From Rhizohabitans arisaemae (GTDB lineage: Bacteria; Actinomycetota; Actinomycetes; Streptosporangiales; Streptosporangiaceae), in assembly GCF_025996515.1 (NCBI RefSeq), contig NZ_BLRH01000009.1:248001-312000 (forward strand): 64,000 bases of DNA. Direction: 5' to 3'. Below the pieces are notes generated by a model that was given only the letters and a program-made list of their open reading frames with translations, ran no database searches and was not told the DNA's origin. Position 1 is the first letter of the stretch; each line of letters begins with the position of its first letter. The position numbers were made by a program, and so were the translations under genes. Positions 35,822 to 45,459 of this stretch are shown here, one piece after another.

Positions 35822-37135
35822 GTGTCCGCCTACCGATCCCCCAGCGGTCGTACCCCTTACCCTCCGGAACGGCCGCCGCGCGGCAGTCGCCTGGCCAAGA
35901 TCTGGGCGCTGGCCCCGCTGCTCACCCTTGGCTTCGCGACCCCGCTGGTGATCGGGTACGCGGCGGCCCGGCTGGGCAGCCGGCGGCTTGGGCTGGCCGC
36001 AGCGGGCTACACGACCCTGTTCTTCCTGTACCTGTCGATGGTCGACTACTTGACCAAGGCGGGCACCGACAGCTGGCAGAACAACACCGCCGCCACCATC
36101 TGGTTCATCGTCGAATGGCTGGGCGGCACCGTCCACGCCTTCCGGCTCCGGCGCGCCGTCTTCCCGGTCCCCCGGTTCGACCACGTTCCGCCCGTGTCCT
36201 CGTACGGCAACGCGGCTCCCTCCCCGCCGCGCGATCGGCACCCGTCTGCCACGCCCCCCGCTCAGACCCCCTGGAACACCGGCTCGCATCCCACCTCGCG
36301 GAGGGTCCCCGCAGAAACCTCCTGGAACACCGGCGGAGGCCCGGTTCCCCCGTCCACCTCGATTCCCCGGCAGATCGGGCCCTACGTGCTGACCCGCAAG
36401 CTCGGCGAGGGCGGGCAGGGCACGGTCTACCTCGGGCAGGCCCCCGACGGGCAGCCGGTGGCGGTCAAGCTGCTGCACCAGCGGATCAACGACGTCGCGG
36501 CGGAGCGGGACGGGTTCATCCGCGAGGTCGCCGCCGCCCGCCGGGTGCCGCCCTTCTCCACCGCGCGGATCATCGATGTGGACGTCGTCGGGGACCGGGC
36601 GTACATCGTGAGCGAGTACGTGCACGGCCCGTCGCTGGAGCGGCTGGTCCTGGAGGAGCGGCCCCGGGACGGCGCCGGGCTGACCCGGCTGGCCATCGCG
36701 ACCTCGGCCGCGCTCAGCGGCATCCACTCGGCCGGGGTGGTGCACCGCGACTTCAAACCCGCCAACGTCCTGATCGGCCCAGACGGGCCGCGCGTGATCG
36801 ACTTCGGGGTCGCCAAAGCGCTGGACCGGGTCACCATGACCTCGGGTCACGCCAAGGGGACCCCGGCCTACATGTCCCCCGAGCAGGTCGCGGGCGGTCC
36901 GGTCGGTTCCGAGTCGGATGTGTTCAGCTGGGCCTCGACCATGCTCTTCGCCGCCACCGGCCGCTCGCCCTTCGAGGCGCCCACCCTCTACCAGGTGCTC
37001 AAGCTGATCACCGAGCACCGGCCCGACCTGTCCGCGCTGCCCGGGCCGTTGCGGGCCCCCGTCGCCGGATGCCTGGACCCCGACCCCCGGAACCGCCCCA
37101 CGGCCGCGGAGCTGATGGTCGCCCTCGCCCGCTGA
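35822..37135 (+). CDS. Membrane Ser/Thr protein kinase
   Basis: 437 residues from a GTG. Three hydrophobic stretches lie near residues 27-51, 55-77 and 89-107 (IWALAPLLTLGFATPLVIGY, LGLAAAGYTTLFFLYLSMVD, ATIWFIVEWLGGTV). A Pro/Ser-rich linker leads to a Hanks-type kinase domain from about 184: GEGGQGTVYLG, VAVKLL with the Lys, VHRDFKPANVLI, VIDFGVAKAL and GTPAYMSPEQ. All catalytic residues are present. The unusual point is that the membrane segments precede the kinase rather than follow it. There is no extracellular sensor domain. The substrate is unknown. Confidence 0.9.
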   Translation: MSAYRSPSGRTPYPPERPPRGSRLAKIWALAPLLTLGFATPLVIGYAAARLGSRRLGLAAAGYTTLFFLYLSMVDYLTKAGTDSWQNNTAATIWFIVEWLGGTVHAFRLRRAVFPVPRFDHVPPVSSYGNAAPSPPRDRHPSATPPAQTPWNTGSHPTSRRVPAETSWNTGGGPVPPSTSIPRQIGPYVLTRKLGEGGQGTVYLGQAPDGQPVAVKLLHQRINDVAAERDGFIREVAAARRVPPFSTARIIDVDVVGDRAYIVSEYVHGPSLERLVLEERPRDGAGLTRLAIATSAALSGIHSAGVVHRDFKPANVLIGPDGPRVIDFGVAKALDRVTMTSGHAKGTPAYMSPEQVAGGPVGSESDVFSWASTMLFAATGRSPFEAPTLYQVLKLITEHRPDLSALPGPLRAPVAGCLDPDPRNRPTAAELMVALAR

Positions 37136-37168
37136 CCCGGTCACCGCTGCCGGAAACACCGCTCCTCT

Positions 37169-37236
37169 CCGGTACGGGGCCGCGCCGGACCTATCACCCG
37201 GCGGGTCCGGCGCTGTGCCGCCGCAGGCCGTACCGG
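37169..37236. terminator. Inverted repeat between convergent kinases
   Basis: CCGGTACGG (37169-37177) pairs perfectly with CCGTACCGG (37228-37236) between the two convergent kinase genes. A further GC-rich imperfect stem lies inside the loop. It belongs to the GTACGG-type repeats seen elsewhere in the window. Confidence 0.5.
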
Positions 37237-37274
37237 ATCGGTGGTTTCCCGGCGCCCACCCGGCACGGCAAGCG

Positions 37275-38207
37275 TCACCCGGGGGAGAGCAGGGTACGGG
37301 CTGCGCCGGGTGGCCAGCCGCCCCAGGTGAGCGCGGCGGCGTGCAGGTGGACGGGGGTCAGACGCCCCTCGATCACCCCCGGTAGGGCGGGGAGGTCCCG
37401 GACCCAGGGGATCAACCGGTGGAACACCTCCTCCGCGTCCCCCGGCCGGTTGCGGGGGTCCTTCGCCAGCAGGGCCATGACCAGTTCGTCGAACTCGCCG
37501 GGCAGCGCCGGTTCCGTTTCCCGGAGCGGCCGCGGCTCCCCCTCGACATGCCCGTTGATCTCGGTGAGCAGGTTCGCGGACTGGAAGACCCGGCTCCCGG
37601 TGGCCATCTCGTACAGGACGCAGCCCACCGCGTACAGGTCGGCGGAGGCCGTGACCTGCGCCCCGCGGTGCTGCTCGGGAGCCATGTAGTTGCCCGTCCC
37701 CGGCCGGTCCGAGGAGCGTGTGATCACCGAGTACTCGGGGGAGTCCAGGACGGTCGCGATGCCGAAGTCCAGCACCACGAGGGTCCCGTCCGGCCAGATC
37801 ATGAGATTTCCGGGCTTGAGGTCGCGGTGGATGACCGAGCGGGCGTGCACCGCGGACAGGACCGCGCAGAGCTGGGCCCCGATCATGGCGGCCCAGGACA
37901 GCGGGAGCCGCTCGTGCAGGTCCAGGACATGGGTGAGCGTCCAGCCGTCGACAAGCTCCATCACCAGGAAGTAGTCGTCCCGGCTCCGCCCGAAGTCGTA
38001 GATGGCGGGGATACCGGGGTGGCGGAGCTGCGCCATGATCCGCGCCTCCCGCCGGAATCGCCGCGCCGCGTCCTCCGACAGCCGGTCCCGCCCGATGAGC
38101 TTGACCGCGACACGCCGGTGCAGCCGGGTGTCGACCCCCTCCCACAGCTCCCCCATCCCGCCGCGGCCGATCACCCGATCCAGCCGATAGCGATCCGTGT
38201 CCAGCAT
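37275..38207 (-). CDS. Soluble Ser/Thr protein kinase
   Basis: 310 residues beginning MLDTDRYRLDRVIGRGGMGE with GAGGGAG upstream. The Hanks-type kinase motifs are complete: GRGGMGELWEG, VAVKLIGRD, VIHRDLKPGNLMI, LDFGIATVL, GTGNYMAPEQ and SADLYAVGCVLYEMATG. There is no membrane segment or extracellular domain; only a short C-terminal extension of about 50 residues follows. It is cytosolic, with unknown targets. It converges on the membrane kinase, with an inverted repeat between them. The in-frame ATG at 38234 is less likely. Confidence 0.92.
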   Translation of the reverse strand: MLDTDRYRLDRVIGRGGMGELWEGVDTRLHRRVAVKLIGRDRLSEDAARRFRREARIMAQLRHPGIPAIYDFGRSRDDYFLVMELVDGWTLTHVLDLHERLPLSWAAMIGAQLCAVLSAVHARSVIHRDLKPGNLMIWPDGTLVVLDFGIATVLDSPEYSVITRSSDRPGTGNYMAPEQHRGAQVTASADLYAVGCVLYEMATGSRVFQSANLLTEINGHVEGEPRPLRETEPALPGEFDELVMALLAKDPRNRPGDAEEVFHRLIPWVRDLPALPGVIEGRLTPVHLHAAALTWGGWPPGAARTLLSPG

Positions 38208-38652
38208 GGCGGCTCCCTCACTCCGAGGAGACATGGTCGATCCACCTTGGCACAGTCACGGATACACCTACCGGCCAGACCCGGTAGGTCTCGTCGCGGT
38301 GACAATCCGGAGGTGCTCACCGTGTCAGGCATGGTCGCCGTCAAGAGCCGTGCCTTCGGGCCGAGCCTCCGCCCGGCCGGCTCAAAACGCCGGGGAGGCG
38401 GCATCCTCCCTCGTCAGAACGCGCCGTCGGCGCGAGGCGCCCTTCCTCAATCCGGATCGCCGCCGCGTTTCGCGCGTGCACGTGCCCGGCCCGTAGGAGA
38501 AACCGCCGGTCCCCGCACACGCCCCGGCGGCCACCGGTGGCTCGCGAAACCGCAGGCCCACCTGGTACGAGGTCCAGCGGAACCGCGCGACCCGGCCCGT
38601 ACGGGCGACGCCGGACCGCTCACGCCCCCGGCCTCACCCGGAAGCCACCCCA

Positions 38653-38708
38653 GGCCGTACCGGAAACGGAACGGACCGCCGCACGGGGTCGGCCCCGCAC
38701 GGTGGCCC
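38653..38708 (-). repeat. 56-bp terminator-like repeat, copy 1
   Basis: Starts GGCCGTACCGGAAACGGAAC and includes a CGGGGTCGGCCCCG hairpin. It is about 90% identical to 40064-40119. It lies 12 bases beyond the stop codon of the C45-type hydrolase (minus strand), so it probably terminates that transcript. The remainder of the 38208-38720 gap shows no gene. Confidence 0.65.
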
Positions 38709-38720
38709 TCTCAGATCCGG

Positions 38721-39806
38721 TCAGAACGTGCGGTGGCCGAGGTCGTCGTGCCGGCACGGGCCCGCGTCGACGTGCCGGAGAACGTGCCGCTCGTAGTCGA
38801 CGTCGATGGTGATGAGGGTGCTCCAGCGCTCTTCGAACGGGAGCGCGGGATCGGGGTGGCTGCACACGCCCGCCCCGTCCTCGGGGTGACGGCGCAGGAA
38901 GGCGAACCGGTCGTCCGGCCGGGGAGAGCGGAGGAGCTCCCGGCGCTGTTCGAGCACCGTCCTGCGGGCCCACGTGTCGGAGGTCTTCCACGCCAGGTCG
39001 CCCCGGGCCAGTCCGGGGTCGACGAAATGGTTGGTCTGGACGAGGATTCCCCCCTCGTCCGGGGTGTGGACCGCGACACCGGCCGGGCTGATCTCCAGGG
39101 TGACCGCCCACGAGCGGCCGGAGGTGAAACCCACCACGGTGAGCGCCGACGACGCCGAGACGTCGGCCGACCGGGCGATGGCGACGGCGCTCTCCGGGGA
39201 GTCCGCGCATTCGAGCAGCCGACGCGCGACCGTGTGGACCGGCACGCCGATCCCCTCCCCGTCGCTCTCGTGGCGGAGCATGTTGAGGTGGACGCCGACC
39301 GCCCCGTCGCCCGCGCGGGAGGCGAGGCCGATCTTGCCGGTGATACCGGCCTCGGTGAAGTAACGCAGCCGCGCCCCGCCCTCGACCTCATGGGTGACCA
39401 GGTAGAGAGCGCCTCCCAAGGCTTCGTTCCAATCCCAGGTCTGGACGCTGCGGGGCGCGCCCTCCTCCGGGACGAACACCGCGGCGGAGCACTCCGCCGC
39501 CTCCGTCAGCTCCCCGGTGGCCAGGATCTCGGTCCGCGCGTTGAGCATGCCGATCTGCCACAGGTCGACGGCCGCGCCCGCCGCGATGCCCTCCCATTCG
39601 CGCACCAGGCCCGGCGCCCATCCCGCGACGCGATCGATCGCGGCGGCGCCGAAAGCGGGCAGGTCACCGCGGCTCACCTTCACCGCGTCGAAGAGAAGTC
39701 CGTAGGAGCGGAGGTTGTCGGCGATCGCGCCGGCGGTGGCCCGGCCGATGTGTTCACCCCGGGCATAGGGGTCGAGCGCGTCGATTCGGAGATGGTGCAC
39801 GGTCAT
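38721..39806 (-). CDS. C45-type acyltransferase/hydrolase
   Basis: 361 residues starting MTVHHLRIDALDPYARGEHI with GGAGGG upstream. It resembles the self-processing C45 (penicillin acyltransferase-like, Ntn-hydrolase) family. NARTEILATGELTEAAECSA contains the candidate autocatalytic Cys that becomes the N-terminal nucleophile after cleavage. SVQTWDWN, YFTEAGITGKIGLAS, GVHLNML and the later VQTNHFVDP motif are all typical. No signal peptide is present, so it acts in the cytosol; substrates could be N-acyl compounds such as beta-lactams or peptides. A terminator-like repeat follows. The 327-base gap upstream has no gene. Confidence 0.82.
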   Translation of the reverse strand: MTVHHLRIDALDPYARGEHIGRATAGAIADNLRSYGLLFDAVKVSRGDLPAFGAAAIDRVAGWAPGLVREWEGIAAGAAVDLWQIGMLNARTEILATGELTEAAECSAAVFVPEEGAPRSVQTWDWNEALGGALYLVTHEVEGGARLRYFTEAGITGKIGLASRAGDGAVGVHLNMLRHESDGEGIGVPVHTVARRLLECADSPESAVAIARSADVSASSALTVVGFTSGRSWAVTLEISPAGVAVHTPDEGGILVQTNHFVDPGLARGDLAWKTSDTWARRTVLEQRRELLRSPRPDDRFAFLRRHPEDGAGVCSHPDPALPFEERWSTLITIDVDYERHVLRHVDAGPCRHDDLGHRTF

Positions 39807-40041
39807 CGGGAAACCCTCCGATCCGCCGTACCGGCCTCTCCGCACGGAAAGCCGGACTCCAGATGTTCCGCCCGATACCCTCGGCCGATGGTCGGCATAG
39901 CCCTCCTTGTGCCTCGACCGGATTCCGGCACATCGATCCGGCCCTGTCGACTGACGCCCGACCCTAGCCGCCTTGGGAGACGGTGAATATGTTCGTCATG
40001 TAAAGGCGAGATCGTCGCTTTCATCGCTTCGGATAAGGAAG

Positions 40042-40119
40042 CGGTACGGGCGAGGCCGCCCACGGCCGTACCGGAAACGGAACGGGCCGCCGCGCGGGGT
40101 GAGTCCCGCACGGCGGCCC
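40042..40119 (-). terminator. GTACGG inverted repeat plus 56-bp repeat, copy 2
   Basis: CGGTACGG (40042-40049) pairs with CCGTACCG (40066-40073). The 56-bp repeat 40064-40119 matches the copy at 38653 with about six differences and includes a GC-rich hairpin. It starts 14 bases after the chitinase stop on the minus strand, fitting a terminator. Confidence 0.65.
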
Positions 40120-40133
40120 GGCCGCCGAGCCGG

Positions 40134-42701
40134 TTAGCGGAGACCGGCGTCGAGGGCGTTCATCAGGGTTCCGGTGTCGCCGGACATCTCCCAGATCATC
40201 GCGCCGAGCATGTTCTTACTCTTGAGCCAGGCGGTCTTCTGCTGGATCGACCAGGCGTCGTCGAAGGTCCACCACTCCCCGCCGTTCCCGGTGAAGCAGT
40301 AGGTGGACACCGATTGCGTGTCGTGCCGGACGCCCGTGCCGTTGCACGCGGGGACCATCGCCATGAGGTTGCTGTACCCGCGGGTGCCGGCCTCCTCCTG
40401 GAACTGGCCGTTCGCGGCCCCGGTGGCGGCCTGCCACTCACCGGCCTTGCCGCCGTCGGTGACGCCCTTCCAGCCACGTCCGTAGAAGGCCATGCCGATG
40501 GTGAGCTTGCGTGGGTTGATCCCGGCCTGGAGGTAGACGTTCACCGCGTTCTCCACGCTGAACTTGAAGTTGTAGGGGTCCTCGGTGTCGGTGTACAGGT
40601 TGCCCTGGTGGCCGGTCCGGTTCGGCTCCCAGGAGTTGTCGCTGCCCGCGCCGTGGAAGTCGTAGCCCTGGATGTTGAAGATGTCCAGGGACTTGGCGAC
40701 CTCGGGCAGGTCCCAGCCGGCCGCGATCTTGACGGGGTCGGCGGGGGTGAAGGCGGTGAGCTGGTAGCGCTTGCCGGTCTGCTCGGTCAGCGCGTCCAGC
40801 TGGCGGCGGAACTCGGCGATCAGCAGGGTGTTGTTCGCCTTGTCGTTCGGGCCGATGTGGTTGCCGGCGTGGCCCTCGGCACCCGGCCACTCCCAGTCCA
40901 GGTCGATGCCGTCGAAGACCCCGAGGGCGCTGCCCGGCCCGCCGGAGGCGTTGACCACCGGCAGGTTGCCCTTGATGTAGATGTCGATGCAGGAGGCGAC
41001 GAACTTCTTCCGGGCCGCGTCGGTGGCCGCCACGTCGGAGAAGTACTTGGAGTAGGTCCAGCCGCCCAGGGAGATGAGGACCTTCAGGTGCGGGTGCTTC
41101 ACCTTGAGCTTCTTGATCTGGTTGAAGTTGCCGCGGAGCCGCTCCCACCCGGTGTCCGCGACGCCGTCCACGGACTGCCCGGCGCTGAACGGACGGCCGT
41201 AGTCGGCCTCGGCGTCACCCGCGCCGTCACCCTGGTTGGGGTCCTGCGGGTTCGGCGAGGTGCCCTTGGTGACGCCCTGCAGACAGGTGAGGTTCACCGG
41301 GTCGATGTTGGCGAACGCGTAGTTGATGTGGGTGAGCTTGGCCGCGGCCCCGGTGGTGTCCAGGTTGCGGATGAAGTACTGGCGTCCGTAGATGCCCCAC
41401 TGGACGAAGTACCCGACCCGGGCGTAGCCGGGGCCGATGACGTCGGAGGTGTTCGCCACCACGCTGTTGCTCTGCGCGGAGACGTTGTCGTAGGTGTCCC
41501 GGGCCCGGACGGTGAAGGTGTACCGGGTGGACGGGGAGAGCCCGTTGACGGTGGCGGAGGTGCCGGTGACCGTGGTCTTCAGGACCCCGTCGAGGAAGAC
41601 CTCGTAGCCGAAGACCCCGCTGTTGTCGGTCGAGGCGCCCCAGGAGAGGTTGACCGACGAGGCGGTCACCGTGCCGGCCTGGAGGTTGCCCGGCACGGTC
41701 GGCGCCTGGGTGTCGTTGGCGGGGTTGTTGGTCGTCACCTGCAGCGCCCCGCTCGGCGGCGAGGCGTTGTTCCGCCGGTCCTTGGTCCGCACGGTGAAGG
41801 TGTACGGCGAGTTCGGGGTGAGCCCGCTGATCGTGGCGGTGGTCCCGGTCACCGACGCGGCGAGGGTGGCGCCGTTGTAGACGTCGTAGCCGACGATGGG
41901 CAGGCTGCCCGGGGTGGCCGCGTCCCAGGCGAGGGCGACGATCCGGGTGGTCTTGGCGGTCACCCGCAGGTTGGTGGGCGCACCGGGCCCGACGTCCGGG
42001 GAGCCGTCGCAGTTCACGTCGTTGATCCGGCAGCTGGTCGGCTCGGCGCCGGCGCTGCTGACCGTGAACGAGGGACTGTACGGCTCGGTGGTGCCGTTCG
42101 CCGCGACGTTGGTGTTGTAGTGGAGCGGGGTGAGGGTGACGATGCGCCCGCTCTGGCTCAGGGTGGCGTTCTGCGCGTTGCTCGCGGTGACCCCGACCGG
42201 GAGCTCGAACACGATCGACCATCCGTTGAGCACGGTGGCGGTGTTGTTGGCGACGACGAACTTCGCCTGGGTGCCGTTGACGTCGTAGGTGGCCGAGAGC
42301 GGCGCGGGGGGCGGCGGCGGGTCGCCGCTGCCGTCGCAGTTGGCGTTGTTGATCTTGCAGCTCGTGGGCTGGACCGCCGAGCTGAGGGTGATGGTGGGGC
42401 TCCACGGCTCGGTGCTGCCGTTCGCCCGCACGGTGTTGATGTAGAACGCGGGGTTCAACCGGACCCGCGTGCCGTTCTGGCTGATGGTGGCGTTCTGTGG
42501 ATTGCCGGCGGTGACCCCGGCCGGCAGGTCGAACACGATCGACCATCCGGTGACGGGGGTGGGGTTCGGGTTGCTCACCACGAACTTGCCCACGGTCCCG
42601 TTGAGGGTGAAGGCCGCTGTCAAGCGAGTGGCGGCCTGCACGGGGGCGGCAAGAGCGGAGGCGACGATCATGACCAAAAGCACGACGACGAATCGGCGCA
42701 T
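40134..42701 (-). CDS. Secreted modular chitinase (two CBM2-like, two FnIII, GH18)
   Basis: 855 residues. A signal peptide (MRRFVVVLLVMIVASALAAP, cleavage near 23) is followed by two CBM2-like modules (about 25-125 and 137-230), each ending in a short Cys-containing loop (PTSCKINNANCDG, PTSCRINDVNCDG). Two fibronectin type III domains (about 243-325 and 333-420) come next. The GH18 catalytic domain runs from about 425, with the D-x-x-D-x-D-x-E motif in FDGIDLDWEWPGAEG, and SLGGWTYSKYFSD and MIWEMSGD near the end. It hydrolyses chitin outside the cell with a retaining substrate-assisted mechanism. An operator-like palindrome is 16-34 bases upstream. Confidence 0.95.
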   Translation of the reverse strand: MRRFVVVLLVMIVASALAAPVQAATRLTAAFTLNGTVGKFVVSNPNPTPVTGWSIVFDLPAGVTAGNPQNATISQNGTRVRLNPAFYINTVRANGSTEPWSPTITLSSAVQPTSCKINNANCDGSGDPPPPPAPLSATYDVNGTQAKFVVANNTATVLNGWSIVFELPVGVTASNAQNATLSQSGRIVTLTPLHYNTNVAANGTTEPYSPSFTVSSAGAEPTSCRINDVNCDGSPDVGPGAPTNLRVTAKTTRIVALAWDAATPGSLPIVGYDVYNGATLAASVTGTTATISGLTPNSPYTFTVRTKDRRNNASPPSGALQVTTNNPANDTQAPTVPGNLQAGTVTASSVNLSWGASTDNSGVFGYEVFLDGVLKTTVTGTSATVNGLSPSTRYTFTVRARDTYDNVSAQSNSVVANTSDVIGPGYARVGYFVQWGIYGRQYFIRNLDTTGAAAKLTHINYAFANIDPVNLTCLQGVTKGTSPNPQDPNQGDGAGDAEADYGRPFSAGQSVDGVADTGWERLRGNFNQIKKLKVKHPHLKVLISLGGWTYSKYFSDVAATDAARKKFVASCIDIYIKGNLPVVNASGGPGSALGVFDGIDLDWEWPGAEGHAGNHIGPNDKANNTLLIAEFRRQLDALTEQTGKRYQLTAFTPADPVKIAAGWDLPEVAKSLDIFNIQGYDFHGAGSDNSWEPNRTGHQGNLYTDTEDPYNFKFSVENAVNVYLQAGINPRKLTIGMAFYGRGWKGVTDGGKAGEWQAATGAANGQFQEEAGTRGYSNLMAMVPACNGTGVRHDTQSVSTYCFTGNGGEWWTFDDAWSIQQKTAWLKSKNMLGAMIWEMSGDTGTLMNALDAGLR

Positions 42702-42716
42702 GGGAGGACTCTTTCT

Positions 42717-42735
42717 TTAAGGAAAGTTTCCTAAT
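42717..42735 (-). promoter_or_regulatory. Palindromic operator-like site before the chitinase
   Basis: TTAAGGAAAGTTTCCTAAT is an imperfect palindrome (core GGAAA-G-TTTCC) just upstream of the chitinase start. Its right half, GTTTCCTAAT, also occurs in both leaders of the secreted Cys-rich genes (20809, 21752). It fits a repressor site for substrate induction; the regulator is unknown. Confidence 0.55.
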
Positions 42736-42840
42736 AGTTGAGCGGATCGTAAACCTGCGCTCCGATCTCGGCAAGACCCAAAACGGATCAATGAGACAGA
42801 GGCCGCACTCGGCGCCGACGGCGTGATACCGCTGCGCCGA

Positions 42841-43317
42841 TCACCCTCCGGCGCGGGCCCGCAGCACCTCCAGGGCGCGGTCCGCGTGCGTCTGCATGTT
42901 CGTCTCGCTGTGGATGGTCTCCAGCAGGCGGCGGTCGACGTCGACGACGAAAGTCATGCGCCGTGTCAGGAACGGTCCCAAGGCGAAGGTCCGCCGCGCG
43001 CCCAGCCGCCGCGCCACGAAGCCGTGCCGGTCCGAGAGCAGCGGATAGGTCAGGTGGTACCGCTCCGCGAACCTGCGCTGCTTGTCCACCGTGTCCCTGC
43101 TGATCCCGACCGGCGTCGCCCCCACCTTGGCGAAGGCCGGGGTGAGGTCGCGGAAATGGCAGCTCTCCAGGGTGCAGCCGGTCGTCATGGCCGCCGGATA
43201 GAAGAACAGCACGACCGGTCCGTCCTCCAGGAAGGCGCTGAGCCGCCGCGGCGTACCGGTCTGGTCGGGAAGCTCGAAGTCCTTGACGACGTCTCCGACC
43301 CTGGGGTTCGCAGCCAC
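42841..43317 (-). CDS. bcp: Peroxiredoxin of the BCP/PrxQ type
   Basis: 158 residues from a GTG at 43317 with GGGAGGT upstream. Thioredoxin-fold peroxiredoxin: VGDVVKDFELPDQTGTPRRL, FFYPAAMTTGCTLESCHFRD with the peroxidatic Cys in GCT and a resolving Cys five residues later, VGISRDTVDKQRRFAERYHL and TFVVDVDRRLLETI. It reduces hydrogen and organic peroxides with thioredoxin. The usual T-P-G-C-T is T-T-G-C-T here. The open frame continues upstream to 43755 without signals. Confidence 0.9.
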   Translation of the reverse strand: MAANPRVGDVVKDFELPDQTGTPRRLSAFLEDGPVVLFFYPAAMTTGCTLESCHFRDLTPAFAKVGATPVGISRDTVDKQRRFAERYHLTYPLLSDRHGFVARRLGARRTFALGPFLTRRMTFVVDVDRRLLETIHSETNMQTHADRALEVLRARAGG

Positions 43318-44022
43318 GATAGGTACCTCCCTGAATTCACACGCTCCGGCCCCTTGTCGCGCCACCCCGTGATGCTTTGGGCCGGAGATGGGCGCCTCCG
43401 GGTGATTCTTGCGTAATCGACCGACTTCGGCGGACAAAAAGTCGACCTGACAAACATTCATCGAACTCCTGTCTAGTCCAGTCAGTTTTCCCGCCGTCTC
43501 CGGCCCCGAGGCCGGCTTGAGCCCGCATTGGCGGTACGGCTCGCGCCCGGCCCCTCCGTCGCCGACACCTCCCGAACCCACCCGGATCCGGCGATCCGGA
43601 AGTGTGATCCGAATCAGCCCGATCCCATCCCCCGCCCGGCCTTTCTCCCGGCAGGACCGCTCCCGGCCGTAGAGAACAGCCGGCAAATCATCCATCTTTC
43701 TGAATAACTCTATAAATAGAATATCCCGGATATAATGATTTATCCCAAATGCCACACTTGGTCGATATATCCGATTATCCTACCCCGAGGATTGATTCAC
43801 TTTCCAATTGACATGCGCCGCGCGATTGCAGCAAACTAAGCGCTGTCTGGAGATGGGTTGACGCAGCCCGACAAAGACCCCCACACCATGTCACAGCTCT
43901 GCCGATAAACGCATGCCCACGCCCCGATGACAGGCTGATTCCACGCATCATCAATCCAGGCCGAACCCGCAATAAACACTAACCCGCATTTTCGCGAATA
44001 ACCAAGATTGGTAGTGTGTATT
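43318..44022. promoter_or_regulatory. Long AT-rich intergenic region before the encapsulin operon
   Basis: A 700-base gap with no gene. From about 43680 to 43800 it is strikingly AT-rich (for example TCTATAAATAGAATATCCCGGATATAATGATTT in pieces), then GC content recovers. It most likely carries the promoter of the encapsulin operon. TATAAATAGAAT (43711-43722) and GATATAATG (43729-43737) are -10-like. No clear ribosome site precedes the encapsulin GTG. Confidence 0.4.
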
Positions 44023-45417
44023 GTGACCCAACCGGTTGAGACAGACGTCCAGCGGGCGCAGACGGCTCTCAGTACCGCGGCCGCCAAAAACCTGGCCACC
44101 ACCACCAAATCCGTCCCCCAAATCCAGGAGACCACCTCCCGCTGGCTCCTGCGCATGCTCCCCTGGGTCCAGGTCACCGGCGGCACCTACCGCGTCAACC
44201 GCCGCCTCACCTACGCCATCGGCGACGGCCGCGTCAGCTTCACCACCGCCGGGGCCACCGTCCAGGTCATCCCCGCCGAACTCGTCGAGATCCCCCTCCT
44301 GCGCGGATACGACGACCCCGACACCCTCCAAGCCCTGGCCACCCGCTTCACCCAGCACGAAGTCGAAGCCGGCCACACCCTGGCCCACACCGGCCAGACC
44401 GCCGACCGGATCTACCTCATCGCCCACGGCAAGATCACCAAAACCGGCGCCGGCCCCTACGGCGACCAGGCCACCCTCGGCGTCCTGGCCGACGGCGACC
44501 ACTTCGGCGACCACGCCCTCACCGACGAGACCGCCACCTGGCCCTACACCGTCACCACCCTCACCGCCTGCACCCTGCTCAGCCTCCCCCGCCAGGCCTT
44601 CGCCGAACTCACCGACCAATCCCCCACCCTCCAAGCCCACCTGCGCAACCTCCACGACAACCCGCCCAAACCCCACAACCGCCACGGCGAAGCCGCCATC
44701 GAGCTCGCCGCCGGCCACACCGGCGAACACAACCTCCCCGCCACCTTCGCCGACTACGAGACCACACCCCGCGAATACGAACTCAGCGTCGCCCAGACCG
44801 TCCTGCGCATCCACAGCCGGGTGGCCGACCTCTACAACCACCCGATGAACCAGACCGAGCAGCAGCTCCGCCTCACCATCGAAGCCCTGCGCGAACGCCA
44901 GGAACACGAACTCGTCAACAACCGCGAGATCGGCCTGCTCCACAACGCCGACCTCCGCCAGCGCCTGCACCCCCGCACCGGCCCACCCACCCCCGACGAC
45001 CTCGATCATCTGCTGAGCCGCCGCAGACGGACGAACTTCTTCCTGGCCCACCCGCAGGCGATCGCGGCGTTCGGCCGGGAGTGCAACCGGCGCGGGGTCT
45101 ACCCCCAGAGCGTGGAACTCGACGGGCACAGGATCCCCGCCTGGCGCGGCGTCCCCGTCCTGCCCTGCAACAAGATCCCCATCACCAAGACCCGCACCAC
45201 CTCCATCCTGGCCATGCGCACCGGCCAGGAGAACCAAGGCGTCATCGGCCTCCACCAGACCGGCATCCCCGACGAATACCAGCCCAGCCTCTCGGTCCGC
45301 TTCATGGGCGTCGACGACAAAGCCGTCATCTCCTACCTGGTCAGCGCCTACTACAGCGCCGCCGTCCTGGTCCCCGACGCCCTCGGCATCCTGGAGAACG
45401 TCGAACTCGGCCACTGA
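44023..45417 (+). CDS. Family 2B encapsulin shell protein with cNMP-binding domain
   Basis: 464 residues from the GTG at 44023. It starts [20 protein letters not shown] and [20 protein letters not shown], then [20 protein letters not shown], the pattern of family 2 HK97-fold encapsulins. A cyclic-nucleotide-binding-like insertion at about residues 105-200 ([41 protein letters not shown]) marks family 2B. The rest of the HK97 fold includes [39 protein letters not shown] and the terminal [20 protein letters not shown]. It assembles into a protein shell that houses a cargo enzyme, probably the prenyl synthase encoded next. Upstream in-frame TTG/GTG codons exist. Confidence 0.93.
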   Translation: MTQPVETDVQRAQTALSTAAAKNLATTTKSVPQIQETTSRWLLRMLPWVQVTGGTYRVNRRLTYAIGDGRVSFTTAGATVQVIPAELVEIPLLRGYDDPDTLQALATRFTQHEVEAGHTLAHTGQTADRIYLIAHGKITKTGAGPYGDQATLGVLADGDHFGDHALTDETATWPYTVTTLTACTLLSLPRQAFAELTDQSPTLQAHLRNLHDNPPKPHNRHGEAAIELAAGHTGEHNLPATFADYETTPREYELSVAQTVLRIHSRVADLYNHPMNQTEQQLRLTIEALRERQEHELVNNREIGLLHNADLRQRLHPRTGPPTPDDLDHLLSRRRRTNFFLAHPQAIAAFGRECNRRGVYPQSVELDGHRIPAWRGVPVLPCNKIPITKTRTTSILAMRTGQENQGVIGLHQTGIPDEYQPSLSVRFMGVDDKAVISYLVSAYYSAAVLVPDALGILENVELGH

Positions 45418-45459
45418 CCAAGCAGCGCGGAAACCACGTCGTAGAAAGGGGACGGGCGG

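Noticed and set aside
40314-42734. 806-codon plus-strand open frame opposite the chitinase gene
   Set aside because: Val/Gly/Arg-rich translation without domains; it is the high-GC shadow of the chitinase frame, which has clear catalytic motifs.
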